A stretch of DNA of 64,000 nucleotides from Lichenicola sp964236105. Lineage in GTDB: Bacteria; Pseudomonadota; Alphaproteobacteria; Acetobacterales; Acetobacteraceae. The stretch is taken from positions 199,148-263,147 of the forward strand of contig CAXSBC010000007.1 of NCBI GenBank assembly GCA_964236105.1, written 5' to 3'. Each line of letters opens with the position of its first letter. Position 1 is the first letter of the stretch. The position numbers and the translations under genes are program-made. Of the stretch, positions 1 to 11,020 are shown piece by piece. Under the pieces are notes generated by a model. It had not been told where the DNA came from and searched no databases. It saw only the letters and a list, made by a program, of their open reading frames with translations.

Positions 1-167
1 CCGGCCAGCGCCCGCCCGGGTTCGCGGCTCTCGCCCTCCAGCGCGTCGCCCAGGATCAGCGGGGTCGTCCGCTTGGCGGCGCCGGCAGGTGCCGCGCCGG
101 CACCGTCGCCAGGTCGGCCGAGGCGACGGCCGCGCGCAGCACCAGCCGCGCGGCTGCTGGTGCCGGG

Positions 168-929
168 TCATGGCCGTGCCGGGCCGCCCGGGACGGTCGT
201 CGACGCGCCGTCCTGGCCGGGCGGCTGCGCGGCGCGGGCCCGGGCGACGAGCTGCAGCACCAGCGGCGTGATCCGGCGCACGATGATGTCGACGCCGGCC
301 GGCAGCGGATGCAGGCCGTCGGGCTGGTTGAGCGTGCGGTCGCCGGCGACGCCTTGCAGGAAGAACGGGTCGTAGAGCAGACCCGGCCGGCGCGAGAGCC
401 GGTCGAACACGCCGCGGAACGCGGCGCCGTAGGCAGCGCCCAGGTTCGGCGGCGCATACATGCCGCTCAGCAGCACCGGGATGCGCCGCGCGCCAAGCCG
501 GTCGAGGATGGCGGCGAGGTTCTGCTGCATCTGGGCCGGATCGAGGCCGCGCAGCCCGTCATTGGCGCCGAGCTCGACGATGGCGGCATCGGGAGTGTCG
601 CCGAGCGTCCAGTCCAGCCGCGCCAGGCCGCCGGCGCTGGTGTCGCCGGACACGCCCGCATCGAGCACGGTCGCGTGTGCCCCGGCCGCGTCGAGCGCGG
701 CCTGCAGCCGCACCACGAAGCCCTGCGCGTGCGCCAGCCCGTAGCCGGCGGTCAGCGAGTCGCCGAGGGCGAGGATGCGGATCGGGCGTGCCGGCGTCGC
801 GGCGGCGGCATCGTCCGGCGCCCGGAAAACTTGCGTCAGCATCAGGCCGCCGAGAAGTGCTGCACCCCGTCGCAGCACCCATCGACGTCCCTTGGTGTGA
901 CGCCGCGCGCGGCCATATGGAACCCTCAT
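168..929 (-). CDS. tesA: GDSL-family arylesterase / TesA-like lysophospholipase
   Basis: Secreted SGNH-hydrolase esterase of about 253 aa. Visible blocks are LALGDSLTAGYG (block I, nucleophilic Ser in GDS), a Gly in the GVSGDT stretch, ELGANDGLRG (block III, GxND) and QPDGLHPLPAG (block V, Asp/His of the triad). The N-terminus (RRWVLRRGAALLGG followed by an Ala-rich cleavage region) is a signal peptide, so the enzyme acts in the periplasm. I chose the ATG at 929; an in-frame ATG at 941 is also possible. It is head to head with a YbbA-like ATPase, the same partnership as tesA-ybbA-ybbP in Enterobacteria. Substrate is inferred from the family only. Confidence 0.88.
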   Translation of the reverse strand: MRVPYGRARRHTKGRRWVLRRGAALLGGLMLTQVFRAPDDAAAATPARPIRILALGDSLTAGYGLAHAQGFVVRLQAALDAAGAHATVLDAGVSGDTSAGGLARLDWTLGDTPDAAIVELGANDGLRGLDPAQMQQNLAAILDRLGARRIPVLLSGMYAPPNLGAAYGAAFRGVFDRLSRRPGLLYDPFFLQGVAGDRTLNQPDGLHPLPAGVDIIVRRITPLVLQLVARARAAQPPGQDGASTTVPGGPARP

Positions 930-1722
930 GGATGGATACATACCTTCGCGCGATCGGCCGGTTCTCGTCGAGGCGCGCGACCTGTGGCTGACAGTGGCGA
1001 GCCGTCCGGACGCGGTCAACGCGGACTGGCGGCGGACGTTGCGCCGTCTGGCCCGGCCGGCGCGACGGTCCGACGACGATGCCCCCGGCGCGACGCTGGA
1101 CATCGTGCGCGGCATGTCGCTGAGCGTGATGGGCGGCGAATCCGTGGGCGTGGTCGGTCCGTCCGGCTCCGGCAAGACCAGCCTGCTGATGCTGCTGGCC
1201 GGGCTGGAGCGGCCGACGCGCGGACAGGTGCTGGTCGACAACGTCGATCTGGCGTCGCTGGACGAGGATGCGCGCGCCCGCTTCCGGGGCCGGCGCATCG
1301 GCATCGTGTTCCAGTCCTTCCACCTGATCCCCACGATGAGCGCGCTGGAGAATGTCGCGGTGCCGCTGGAGCTCGCGGGCCGCGCCGACGCGTTCGCCGT
1401 CGCCGAGGCGGCGCTGCGCCAGGTCGAGCTCGGCCACCGGCTGGGGCATCTGCCGGGCCAGCTTTCGGGCGGCGAGCAGCAGCGCGTGGCGCTGGCCCGT
1501 GCGTTCGCCCCGCGCCCGGCGCTGCTGCTGGCGGACGAGCCGACCGGCAATCTCGACGTGCGCACCGGCGAGAGCGTGCAGGACCTTTTGTTCGAGCTGC
1601 AGCGCCTGCATGGCACCGGACTGCTGCTGATCACCCATGATCCGGCCCTGGCGGCGCGCTGCGACCGGCGGCTCGCCGTTGCCGAGGGCTGCCTGCACGC
1701 GATCGGCGGGATCGCCGCGTGA
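928..1722 (+). CDS. YbbA/LolD-type ABC transporter ATPase
   Basis: Cytoplasmic ATPase of 264 aa of the MacB/LolD class that energises the FtsX-like permease encoded next. Walker A is GPSGSGKTS, the signature is LSGGEQQRVALARA, Walker B is LLLADEPTGNLD and the switch His is in LLITHD. Between the first beta strand (LVEARDLWLTVAS) and the strand before Walker A lies a charged Arg-rich insertion of roughly 30 residues (around residues 27-55) not usual in LolD. Its ATG at 928 overlaps the divergent esterase start codon by 2 nt. The stop overlaps the permease GTG start (GTGA), so the two are translationally coupled. Confidence 0.92.
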   Translation: MDGYIPSRDRPVLVEARDLWLTVASRPDAVNADWRRTLRRLARPARRSDDDAPGATLDIVRGMSLSVMGGESVGVVGPSGSGKTSLLMLLAGLERPTRGQVLVDNVDLASLDEDARARFRGRRIGIVFQSFHLIPTMSALENVAVPLELAGRADAFAVAEAALRQVELGHRLGHLPGQLSGGEQQRVALARAFAPRPALLLADEPTGNLDVRTGESVQDLLFELQRLHGTGLLLITHDPALAARCDRRLAVAEGCLHAIGGIAA

Positions 1723-4319
1723 CCAGGGCGGGACCGGCGGGGGCGCGCCTGGCGCTCCGGCTGGCGCTGCGCGACTGGCGGGGCGGCAGCGGGCTGCTGC
1801 GCGGCATGGGAATCGTGCTGCTGTGCCTGGCGCTGGGCGTGGCCGCGATCGGCACCATCGGCGGCCTGCGCGACGCGATCCAGCAGGGCGTGGCGGAGCA
1901 GCGGCGCGCGATCCTGGGCGGCGACCTGGCGATCGAGAGCCAGGAGGAGCTGCCGGACGCGCTGCCGGCCTTCCTGGCGAGCCGGGGCGCGCGCACCTCA
2001 GGGCTGGTGCGGATGCGCTCGATGGCCTACGCGCCGAACGGGCGGCGGATGCTGGTCGAGCTGTCGGCTGTCGATGCCGCCTATCCGCTGGTGGGACAGG
2101 CGACGGTCGTGGACGGAACACCGTTCGCCCGCGCGCTTGCCGGCGGCGACGGGCTGCCGGGGCTGGCGGCCGATGCGCTGGTCGGCGCCCGGCTGGGGGT
2201 CGTGCCGGGTTCGGTGATCAGGGTCGGCGACGAGCGCTTCCGGCTTGCCTCGCCGCTCGACAAGGTGCCGGACGCGGCCGGTCAGGCGTCGCTGGCGCCC
2301 TCGGTGATGATCGCCCGGTCCGCACTGGCCGCGGCCGGTCTGCTGCGGCCGGGGACGCTGCTGACGAGCGCGCTGCGCGTGACGCTGCCGGACGGGCCGC
2401 GGCACGAGACGACCGCGGCGCGGCTGGCGCGGTCGCGTGCGCTGGCGCGCGCCGTTTCCGATGCCTTCGCGGGACAGGACTGGCACATCCGCGACATCGA
2501 CGACGCGGCACCCGCCCTGTCGCGCGTGGTCGACCAGGTGGCGCTGTTCATGACGCTGATCGCGCTCGCCGCCCTGCTGCTGGGCGGCATGGGCGTCGCG
2601 GCCGGGGTGTCCAGCTGGCTCGAATCGCGCACGGGCACGATCGCGGTACTGCGCTCGCTGGGCGCGCCGCCGCTGCTGGCTGCCACCGTGTTCGGGCTGC
2701 AGGTGGCAGGGCTGTGCGCGGTCGGGATCCTGGCCGGGGTCGCGGTCGGGCTGGCGCTGCCGCCGCTGGCGGTCAGGCTGCTGGGCGGGCTGCTGCCGGT
2801 GGCGCCGCATGGCGGGCTGCAATGGGCGCCGGTGGGGCTCGCCTCGGCGTTCGGGATCGTGGTCGCAGCACTGTTCACCCTGTCGCCGATGATGCGTGCG
2901 GTCTCGGTGCCGCCGGCGGTGCTGTTCCGTGGCCCGGCCGGCGTGGCAGGGCCCGATCGCCGGCGCCGGCTCGTCACCGGGACGGCCCTGGCCGGGCTGA
3001 CCGTGCTGCTGGTGCTGCTTGCCGTGCTGACGGCGCCGGACCGGCGACTCGCACTCGGCTTCTGCGCCGTCGCCGCCCTCGTGCTGATCGCCTTCCGCCT
3101 GGCCGGCCGCGGCCTGATCCTGCTCGCCCGGCTGCTGCCGCGGCCGGCTGCCGGGCCCGGCATGTCCCGGATCGCGGTGCGGCTCGGGCTGGCGGCGCTG
3201 GGCCGGCCGGCGGCGCCGGCGGCGCGGCTGCTGCTGGCGCTGGGTGCCGGCCTGACCGTGCTGGCGACGGTGGCGCTGACGCAGGGCGACCTGCGTGCCG
3301 CGCTGCTCGACCAGCTGCCGAAGCACGCGCCGTCCTTCTACTTCATCGACCTGCAGCCCGACGAGACGCAGCGCTTCGAGACGCTGCTGCGTCGGATGCC
3401 CGCGGTGGGCGAGATCCGGTCGCTGCCGAGCCTGCGCACGCGGGTGGTGGCCGTGGACGGGGTGCCGGCCGAGCAGGTGAAGGCCACGCCCGGCACGCGC
3501 TGGGCGCTGCGCGGCGACCATGGGCTGACCATCGCGGGCGCCGCGCCGCCGGACACGCATGTGGTGGCCGGGCAGTGGTGGGCGCCAGATTACGCCGGAC
3601 CGCCGCTGCTGTCGTTCGATGCCGGGCTGGCGGCAGGCTGGGGCATCCATGTCGGCTCGGTGGTGCGGCTCAACGTGCTGGGCCGCGACATCGACCTCAG
3701 GGTGGCGAGCCTGCGCGAGATCGCCTGGCGCTCGCTGCAGCTCAACTTCGCCTTCATCGCCTCGCCGGGACTGCTGTCGGGGGCGCCGCACACGGTGGTC
3801 GCCACCGTCGCCTCGAGCGGCCGTGCCTCGGACGACGCGGCCATCCTGACCGCGGTGACCGACGCCCTGCCCAACGTGACCGGAATCCGGGTGGCCGACG
3901 TGCTCGCCCAGATCGGTAGCCTGGTGGGGCGGCTGGCCTGGGCCCTGGCGGCGATCGGCAGCGTGGCGCTGCTGTCGGGTGCTCTCGTGCTGGCGGCGAC
4001 CCTGGCCTCGACGCAACGCCAGCGCGTCGCCGAGGCGGCGGTGCTGCGCGTCCTGGGGGCGACCGGGGCCCAGCTGCGGGCCGCCTGGCTGGTGGAGTTC
4101 GCCGTGCTGGGTGCCGCGGCAGGGCTGTGCGCGGCGCTGATCGGCGCCGGCCTGAGCTGGCTGCTGATGCGCTGGGTGCTGCAGGCGCCGTGGGCGTTCC
4201 TGCCCTGGACGGTCGCCATGGTGCTGGGTGCCGCCATCCTGCTGATGCTGACAGCCGGTTTCCTGGCCACGCGGCGGGGGCTTGCGGCAAGTCCTGCGGT
4301 GCTGTTGCGACAGAGCTGA
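1719..4319 (+). CDS. YbbP-like ABC transporter permease with two FtsX domains
   Basis: Inner-membrane permease of 866 aa, close to the length of E. coli YbbP. One TM helix near residues 30-50 is followed by a periplasmic MacB-like core, three TM helices near 275-410, further hydrophobic helices near 420-530, a second periplasmic region and three C-terminal FtsX helices (about 735-860). GTG start overlapping the ATPase stop. The pair probably forms a tripartite-like exporter or lipid/lipoprotein extractor; the divergent esterase supports a role at the envelope. The actual substrate of the YbbAP family is unsettled. Confidence 0.9.
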   Translation: MTRAGPAGARLALRLALRDWRGGSGLLRGMGIVLLCLALGVAAIGTIGGLRDAIQQGVAEQRRAILGGDLAIESQEELPDALPAFLASRGARTSGLVRMRSMAYAPNGRRMLVELSAVDAAYPLVGQATVVDGTPFARALAGGDGLPGLAADALVGARLGVVPGSVIRVGDERFRLASPLDKVPDAAGQASLAPSVMIARSALAAAGLLRPGTLLTSALRVTLPDGPRHETTAARLARSRALARAVSDAFAGQDWHIRDIDDAAPALSRVVDQVALFMTLIALAALLLGGMGVAAGVSSWLESRTGTIAVLRSLGAPPLLAATVFGLQVAGLCAVGILAGVAVGLALPPLAVRLLGGLLPVAPHGGLQWAPVGLASAFGIVVAALFTLSPMMRAVSVPPAVLFRGPAGVAGPDRRRRLVTGTALAGLTVLLVLLAVLTAPDRRLALGFCAVAALVLIAFRLAGRGLILLARLLPRPAAGPGMSRIAVRLGLAALGRPAAPAARLLLALGAGLTVLATVALTQGDLRAALLDQLPKHAPSFYFIDLQPDETQRFETLLRRMPAVGEIRSLPSLRTRVVAVDGVPAEQVKATPGTRWALRGDHGLTIAGAAPPDTHVVAGQWWAPDYAGPPLLSFDAGLAAGWGIHVGSVVRLNVLGRDIDLRVASLREIAWRSLQLNFAFIASPGLLSGAPHTVVATVASSGRASDDAAILTAVTDALPNVTGIRVADVLAQIGSLVGRLAWALAAIGSVALLSGALVLAATLASTQRQRVAEAAVLRVLGATGAQLRAAWLVEFAVLGAAAGLCAALIGAGLSWLLMRWVLQAPWAFLPWTVAMVLGAAILLMLTAGFLATRRGLAASPAVLLRQS

Positions 4320-4502
4320 GCTGCAGCCTCAAGGTCCGTCAGGCACGGGTCCGGTGCGGCGACGAGCCTGGCGTGTGGTCGAAGGCCGTTCAGGACTGGG
4401 TGGCGGCCGCGACCGGTCGATCCTGCACAGATGCGATGGCGGCAAGCCATCGTCCGACACGCTGCGGCAGACGGCCGCCGGGCGTGTCGGAAGGAACGGA
4501 CT

Positions 4503-4757
4503 CTACTCGGCGGCGAGGTGTTCCGGACGCAGGATGGAGCTGACCATCGCATGCGGTATGTTGTTCCAGAGGGTCCGGTTCGGCAGCACCGGCGTGCTGG
4601 CTTCGCTCCGCACGATGTCGAAGCCGGCCCGGCGAAGCGCCCGGATGGCGATCAGGTCCAGGTGCGGAACCGCATCCCTGATGTCGGACAGATCTTCCAT
4701 GGTGAAATCGTTTGGCACTGTTTCTGTTCCCCTGCCGTCGTGACGGCTGATGTGCAT
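4503..4757 (-). CDS. hypothetical small protein (84 aa)
   Basis: No family recognised. Reads as MHISRHDGRG..., then an acidic helix (MEDLSDIRDAVPHLDLIAIR) and an AEHL-type C-terminus. The ATG at 4757 is preceded by a GGGAG ribosome site about 4 nt upstream, which is why I prefer it over the internal ATG at 4697. No signal peptide or membrane segment. It stands alone, converging on the YbbP-like gene. Codon usage is less GC3-biased than neighbours. It may be a young or horizontally acquired gene, or not a gene. Confidence 0.4.
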   Translation of the reverse strand: MHISRHDGRGTETVPNDFTMEDLSDIRDAVPHLDLIAIRALRRAGFDIVRSEASTPVLPNRTLWNNIPHAMVSSILRPEHLAAE

Positions 4758-5117
4758 CGCTCCCGTCTTGCGCGGGACTCGGTTCCGGTCGGGCTTACCG
4801 CCCACGCAACATGGTCCCATCGTTGAAGTGCTCCGGCAACGTCTCCGGGCCTGGTATTTGTCACGCCACAGTAACATGGTCGTCACCCGGATGATCCCGA
4901 GGATGACGCGACGCCGTCTTGTGCCTCGGCCGAGATGCCTCCGGTATGCTGGCCGGACAATAACGATGAATGTCGGTGGATCAGGGGCGATACCGAGACG
5001 AGTATTCAACGCCCGACGCCGCAGATTGCTGCAACGCACAAACAACGTTTGTCTGGTGTGGTTTCGTTGATTTGCCGTCATCGACCGATTATATGTCCAC
5101 CCGGTGGGATCGGGTGG
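4758..5117. other. 360-bp intergenic region, AT-richer, with small inverted repeat
   Basis: No convincing coding potential. Composition is more balanced than the flanks. ACAAAC-AAC-GTTTGT at 5038-5052 is a 6-bp perfect inverted repeat and could be an operator for one of the divergent small genes. Otherwise I see nothing in it. Confidence 0.3.
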
Positions 5118-5324
5118 ATGATGGACGGGCCGAGGCCACGACTGAGAGTGCGGCGTCTGATCGAGGCGATCGTCGCCGCGTCGCTTCTGTCCGGAATATC
5201 GATCGTCGTCGTCGGCCGGTCCCACGGCGGATCCGCCGCCCCGGTGGCGGCCGCCGGCGCTGTTCAGGACAGGCCGGTCGTTCGGCGCGGCCTCGTCGTG
5301 GTGGACCTGCGCACCGGTCCCTGA
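5118..5324 (+). CDS. possible small single-span membrane protein (about 68 aa)
   Basis: Starts at ATG 5118 or 5121. A basic N-terminus (RPRLRVRRL) precedes one hydrophobic helix, IEAIVAASLLSGISIVVVG, then an Ala/Arg tail (VVVDLRTGP). This positive-inside plus single-helix layout is the only argument for reality; the RBS (GGGATCGGGTGG) is weak. No family recognised. Confidence 0.35.
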   Translation: MMDGPRPRLRVRRLIEAIVAASLLSGISIVVVGRSHGGSAAPVAAAGAVQDRPVVRRGLVVVDLRTGP

Positions 5325-5419
5325 ACGTCGCCGGGCATCCCGGTTGACCCGCAGGCCCGCTCGGGCCGACCATGCGGTCCATGCGGAACCGGGTCGAACC
5401 CGGCCGGGCGGGAGCGACC

Positions 5420-7381
<1,962 letters not shown>

Positions 7382-7388
7382 GCCGCCG

Positions 7389-8843
7389 ATGCCCCGTATC
7401 GCCATCGACGCCATCCGGCCCGGCGCCCTGCCGCCGATCGTCACCGACATCCCGGCCCGGCTCGACCGGCTGCCCTGGTGCCGCTTCCATCTGCTGGTGG
7501 TGGGAGCGCTCGGCATCACCTGGATCCTGGACGGGCTCGAGGTGACCATCGTCGGCTCGATCGGGCCGGCGATGCAGGACAAGCGCGCGCTGGGGCTGTC
7601 GATCGCCGATGTCGGGCTGGCGGCGACGCTGTATCTCGCAGGGGCCGTGTTCGGCGCGCTGCTGTTCGGCTGGCTGACCGACCGGGTCGGCCGCAAGCGC
7701 ATCTTCAGCCTGACGCTCGGGATCTACATCGTCAGCGTGCTGCTGACCGCCTGTTCGTGGAATGTCGGAAGCTTCATCCTGTTCCGCTTCCTGACCGGGG
7801 TGGGGATCGGCGGCGAGTATGCCGCGATCAACTCGGCGATCGACGAGCTCATCCCGGCGCGGCTGCGCGGCCGTGTCGACCTGATGGTGAACGGCTCGTT
7901 CTGGCTGGGTGCGGCGGCGGGTGCTGCGGCGTCGCTGCTGCTGATCCATGGCGACGGCTCGTTCCCGGGCGGCTGGCGGGTGGGCTTCGCGATCGGCGGC
8001 GTGCTCGGCTTCGTCGTGCTGCTGCTGCGCCGGTGGGTGCCGGAGAGCCCGCGCTGGCTGATCACGCATGGCCGGCACGAGGAGGCCAAGCTGACCACCG
8101 GCGCGATCGAGGAGCAGGTCCAGGAAGCGACCGGCGACCGGCTCGAGCCGGTCTCGGAGACGCTGACGGTGCATCCGCGGCATGTATTCGGCTTCGGCCT
8201 GATCTGGAACGCGATGATCGGCGAGTACAAGATGCGCTCGGCATTGGCGCTGCTGATGATGGCGGCCCAGGCGTTCCTGTACAACGCGGTGTTCTTCACC
8301 TATGGCCAGGTGCTGACCCATGACGAGGGGGTGGCGCCGTATCGCGTCGGGCTCTTCATCCTGCCGCTGGCTTTCGGCAACGTGCTCGGCCCGCTGCTGC
8401 TGGGCTCGCTGTTCGACACGGTCGGACGGCGGCGCATGATCTTCGCCACCTACGGCGTGTCCGGGCTGCTGATGATCATCGTCGCGGTGCTGTTCGCAGG
8501 CGGCCATCTGACCGCCGTCACGCAGACGATCGGCTGGGTGGCGATCTTCTTCTTCGCATCCCCCGCGGCGAGTGCCGCCTATCTGACGGCGAGCGAGATC
8601 TTCCCGCTGGAAACCCGGGCGATGGCGATCTCGGTGTTCTATGTGCTGGGCACGCTGATCGGCGGCGTGGGCGCGCCCTATCTGTTCGGCAACCTGATCG
8701 AGATGGGGGGGCGGCTGCCGTTGGCGCTGGGCTACGGCGCCGCGGCGTTCCTGATGATCGCGGCCGGGACGATGGCGCTGAAGTTCGGCGTCGATGCCGA
8801 AGGCAAGTCGCTGGAGCAGGTGGCGCGACCGCTTTCCAGCTGA
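7389..8843 (+). CDS. MFS transporter, sugar/aromatic-acid:H+ symporter type
   Basis: Twelve-helix inner-membrane carrier of 484 aa. Motif A between TM2 and TM3 is GWLTDRVGRKRIF, the mid-protein VPESPRWLITHGR motif marks the sugar-porter/metabolite-H+ symporter clade, and the second-half motif A is LGSLFDTVGRRRMIF. The cytoplasmic loop between TM6 and TM7 is long and charged (EEQVQEATGDR). Lies 7 nt behind acsA, which hints at carboxylate uptake, but the motifs alone cannot define the substrate. Confidence 0.9.
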   Translation: MPRIAIDAIRPGALPPIVTDIPARLDRLPWCRFHLLVVGALGITWILDGLEVTIVGSIGPAMQDKRALGLSIADVGLAATLYLAGAVFGALLFGWLTDRVGRKRIFSLTLGIYIVSVLLTACSWNVGSFILFRFLTGVGIGGEYAAINSAIDELIPARLRGRVDLMVNGSFWLGAAAGAAASLLLIHGDGSFPGGWRVGFAIGGVLGFVVLLLRRWVPESPRWLITHGRHEEAKLTTGAIEEQVQEATGDRLEPVSETLTVHPRHVFGFGLIWNAMIGEYKMRSALALLMMAAQAFLYNAVFFTYGQVLTHDEGVAPYRVGLFILPLAFGNVLGPLLLGSLFDTVGRRRMIFATYGVSGLLMIIVAVLFAGGHLTAVTQTIGWVAIFFFASPAASAAYLTASEIFPLETRAMAISVFYVLGTLIGGVGAPYLFGNLIEMGGRLPLALGYGAAAFLMIAAGTMALKFGVDAEGKSLEQVARPLSS

Positions 8844-8931
8844 GCCTGTCGTCGTGCGTCGCGTCGTTCCCGTGCGCCGCGCGTTGCGGGCGGATCTGGC
8901 GGACCGCGTCGTCCGTCATCGGGAGATTGGA

Positions 8932-9201
8932 ATGAACCGACTGCGGCGTCTTCTGCTCATCGGATCGGCGGCGGGATCGCTCGCCGGCTGCATCTACGAA
9001 GCACCGCCGCCGCCGCCACGGGTGATCTACCGCACCGTCCCGGTGCAGCGTCCGAGGCCCCCGCCGCCGATCATCGTCGAGAGGCCGCCGCCGCCGCCGC
9101 GCGAGCATCCCTATTGGGGGTGGCAGCCCGGCCATTGGCACTGGGACGGCTATCGCTGGGTCTGGCTGCGCGGACACTACGTCGAGCGCCTGGGCTACTG
9201 A
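8932..9201 (+). CDS. YXWGXW-repeat type outer-membrane lipoprotein (89 aa)
   Basis: Signal peptide RRLLLIGSAAGSLAGC ends in a clear lipobox (LAGC), so the protein is lipid-anchored. The mature part is a Pro-rich tether (two runs of P) followed by a Trp-rich module, WGWQPGHWHWDGYRW, then WLRGHYVER, the pattern of YXWGXW-repeat proteins. ATG at 8932 sits 5 nt after GGAGATT. Function of these small proteins is not established; cell-surface or peptidoglycan-associated roles have been suggested by architecture only. Confidence 0.75.
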   Translation: MNRLRRLLLIGSAAGSLAGCIYEAPPPPPRVIYRTVPVQRPRPPPPIIVERPPPPPREHPYWGWQPGHWHWDGYRWVWLRGHYVERLGY

Positions 9202-9220
9202 TCCCGCCGCCGCCTGACGT

Positions 9221-9250
9221 CCCCTCGCCCGCAAAGCCGCGGGGGAGGGG
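9221..9250 (+). terminator. hairpin behind the lipoprotein gene, terminator-like
   Basis: CCCCTCGCCCGC (9221-9232) pairs with GCGGGGGAGGGG (9239-9250) with one mismatch and a 6-nt loop, 19 nt past the stop codon. There is no U-tract, so it may only stabilise the 3' end of the mRNA. Confidence 0.45.
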
Positions 9251-9429
9251 GCCCAGGCACGGACGCCGCCGATCCTGCGGCGGGCTCCAACCCCATCCAA
9301 TGCCGACAACCGGACGTAAGGCTCCGGATCGAGGACGGCCGACCGGCCGCCGCCCTTCTTCGGTCCGCCTTAACCATCTGTCCCGCACCATCGCACCGGA
9401 CAGAGCTTCGTTCCGGAGATGCATGATTC

Positions 9430-10302
9430 ATGAAACCAGGACAGGGTCCGGCACCCTCCTGCCCGAGCCGCCGTGCCTTCACGCTCGGCGCGCTGGCCAG
9501 CGTCGGGCTGACGGGCTGTTCCTCGGTGCAGATCCTCAACACGCTGGCGCCGGAACGTCTCGCGGCCGAGGGCATTCCCTACGGGCCCGATCCGCGGCAG
9601 CGGCTCGACGTGTATCGACCGGTGGGGATCGGGCCGTTTCCGGTGATGATGTTCCTGTATGGCGGCGGCTGGAACAACGGCGCACGGGAGATGTATCGTT
9701 TCGTCGGCGGCACCTTCGCGGCGAGCGGCATCGTGACGGTTATCCCGGACTACCGGCTCTACCCGCAGGTCCGCTACCGGGGGGTCCTGGCCGATTGCGT
9801 CGCGGCGCTGGCCTGGACCCGTGCGAATGCCGCCCGCTTCGGCGGCAGTGATGCGCCCCCGGCTCTGATCGGCCATTCCGCCGGCGCCTACAACGCGGCC
9901 ATGCTGACCCTCGATGCGTCGCTGCTGGCGGCGTCCGGGCTGTCGCCGGCCGAGGATCTGGCTCGCACGATCGGACTGGCCGGACCCTACGACTTCCTGC
10001 CTCTGCACACCGAGGAGCTTCGGCAGATCTTCGGGCCGGGGCCCGCCACGGCCGCGACGCAGCCGATCACCTACGCCGACGGCCGCAACCCGCCGATGCT
10101 TCTGCTGGCCGGCACCGCCGACAGGACCGTCATGCCGGACAACACCACGCGCCTTGCCGGCCGGATCCGGAAGCAGGGCGGTCCGGTCGAGGCGCGGCTG
10201 TATGAAGGCGTCGACCACGTCGAGATCGTCGGCGCGATCGCGGCACCGTTGCGGATACTGGCACCCACGCTGCCGGACTGCTTGTCGTTTCTGCAAGCCT
10301 GA
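9430..10302 (+). CDS. exported alpha/beta-hydrolase (carboxylesterase-like lipoprotein)
   Basis: 290 aa. N-terminus SRRAFTLGALASVGLTGC combines an RR-F Tat-like motif with a lipobox (LTGC), so it is probably exported folded and lipidated. The hydrolase core has the oxyanion motif YGGGW (family HGGGW), the nucleophile elbow IGHSAGAYNA, the acid in LAGTADRTV and the catalytic His in GVDHVEIVG. This is the kynurenine-formamidase/esterase-lipase subclass (hormone-sensitive lipase fold). Substrate unknown. Precedes a sigma/anti-sigma pair but with a 150-bp gap. Confidence 0.85.
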   Translation: MKPGQGPAPSCPSRRAFTLGALASVGLTGCSSVQILNTLAPERLAAEGIPYGPDPRQRLDVYRPVGIGPFPVMMFLYGGGWNNGAREMYRFVGGTFAASGIVTVIPDYRLYPQVRYRGVLADCVAALAWTRANAARFGGSDAPPALIGHSAGAYNAAMLTLDASLLAASGLSPAEDLARTIGLAGPYDFLPLHTEELRQIFGPGPATAATQPITYADGRNPPMLLLAGTADRTVMPDNTTRLAGRIRKQGGPVEARLYEGVDHVEIVGAIAAPLRILAPTLPDCLSFLQA

Positions 10303-10486
10303 CCCGGGCTGCGACCGGGTCGATCATCTGGCGGACGGCGCCGTGCGTAACGCAGCATGACCTCCATCGATCTTGCAGGAGAGCGGCTCAGCCGTATCGT
10401 CATGTTCTGTCGATGCCGCTATCATTCGGCCACGTCGGATGAGGTCGCGCTTGCGCATGAACCAACGAGACCCGCAGGGCGCGGCG

Positions 10487-11020
10487 ATGGATACCGAGAC
10501 GGAAGCGCTGCTGCTGCGTTGCGCAGACGGCGACCGTGCCGCGTTCCGGCAGCTCTACGAGATGCAGTCGCCGCGACTCTACGGGCTGGCCCTGCGCCTG
10601 ATGCAGCAGCCGGCCCTGGCCGCCGACGCCGTGCATGACGCCTTCATCCAGGTCTGGCAGCGCGCCGAGCGCTTCGATCCGGCGCGGGGCGCCGGCGAGG
10701 CCTGGTTGACCAGCCTGCTGCGCTACCGCGCCATCGACATCCTGCGCCGCCGGTCGCGCGAGCAGTACGGGCACGAGCGCGCGGACGAGCCGGATTCGTC
10801 GCCCGACGCGCTAGCACGGCTCGGCGAGCAGGCGGAGGGCGAGGCGCTGCGGCGTTGCCTCGCCGAGCTCGAGGACGGGCAGCGGCGGGTGGTGATGCTG
10901 GCCTTCATGGAGGGCCTGTCGCACAGCGAGCTCGCGGCGCGGCTGCAGGCGCCGCTCGGCACCGTCAAGTCCTGGGTGCGCCGCGCGCTGCTCGGCCTGC
11001 GCCGGTGTCTCGAGGCATGA
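10487..11020 (+). CDS. ECF RNA polymerase sigma factor (SigK-like)
   Basis: Directs RNA polymerase to alternative promoters under control of the anti-sigma factor encoded next. Region 2 covers roughly residues 15-85 (AFRQLYEMQSPRLYGLALR, then DAVHDAFIQVWQRAERFDP), region 4 is at about 125-175 with the helix-turn-helix HSELAARLQAPLGTVKSWVR. I chose ATG 10487 (177 aa) for its fit with the family and AGGGCG upstream; in-frame ATG 10457 (MNQRDPQG) is an alternative. Stop overlaps the anti-sigma start (ATGA). Confidence 0.9.
   Translation: MDTETEALLLRCADGDRAAFRQLYEMQSPRLYGLALRLMQQPALAADAVHDAFIQVWQRAERFDPARGAGEAWLTSLLRYRAIDILRRRSREQYGHERADEPDSSPDALARLGEQAEGEALRRCLAELEDGQRRVVMLAFMEGLSHSELAARLQAPLGTVKSWVRRALLGLRRCLEA

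Noticed and set aside
1..167. Possible end or start of another minus-strand gene at the window edge (one frame reads AAKRTTPLILGDALEGESRE)
   Set aside because: Looks coding-like but has no start codon in the available frame and no family I recognise. Too short to call.
1998..4016. 672-codon open frame on the minus strand opposite the YbbP-like permease
   Set aside because: Arg/Gln/His-rich translation without domain structure; a GC-skew shadow of the permease gene.
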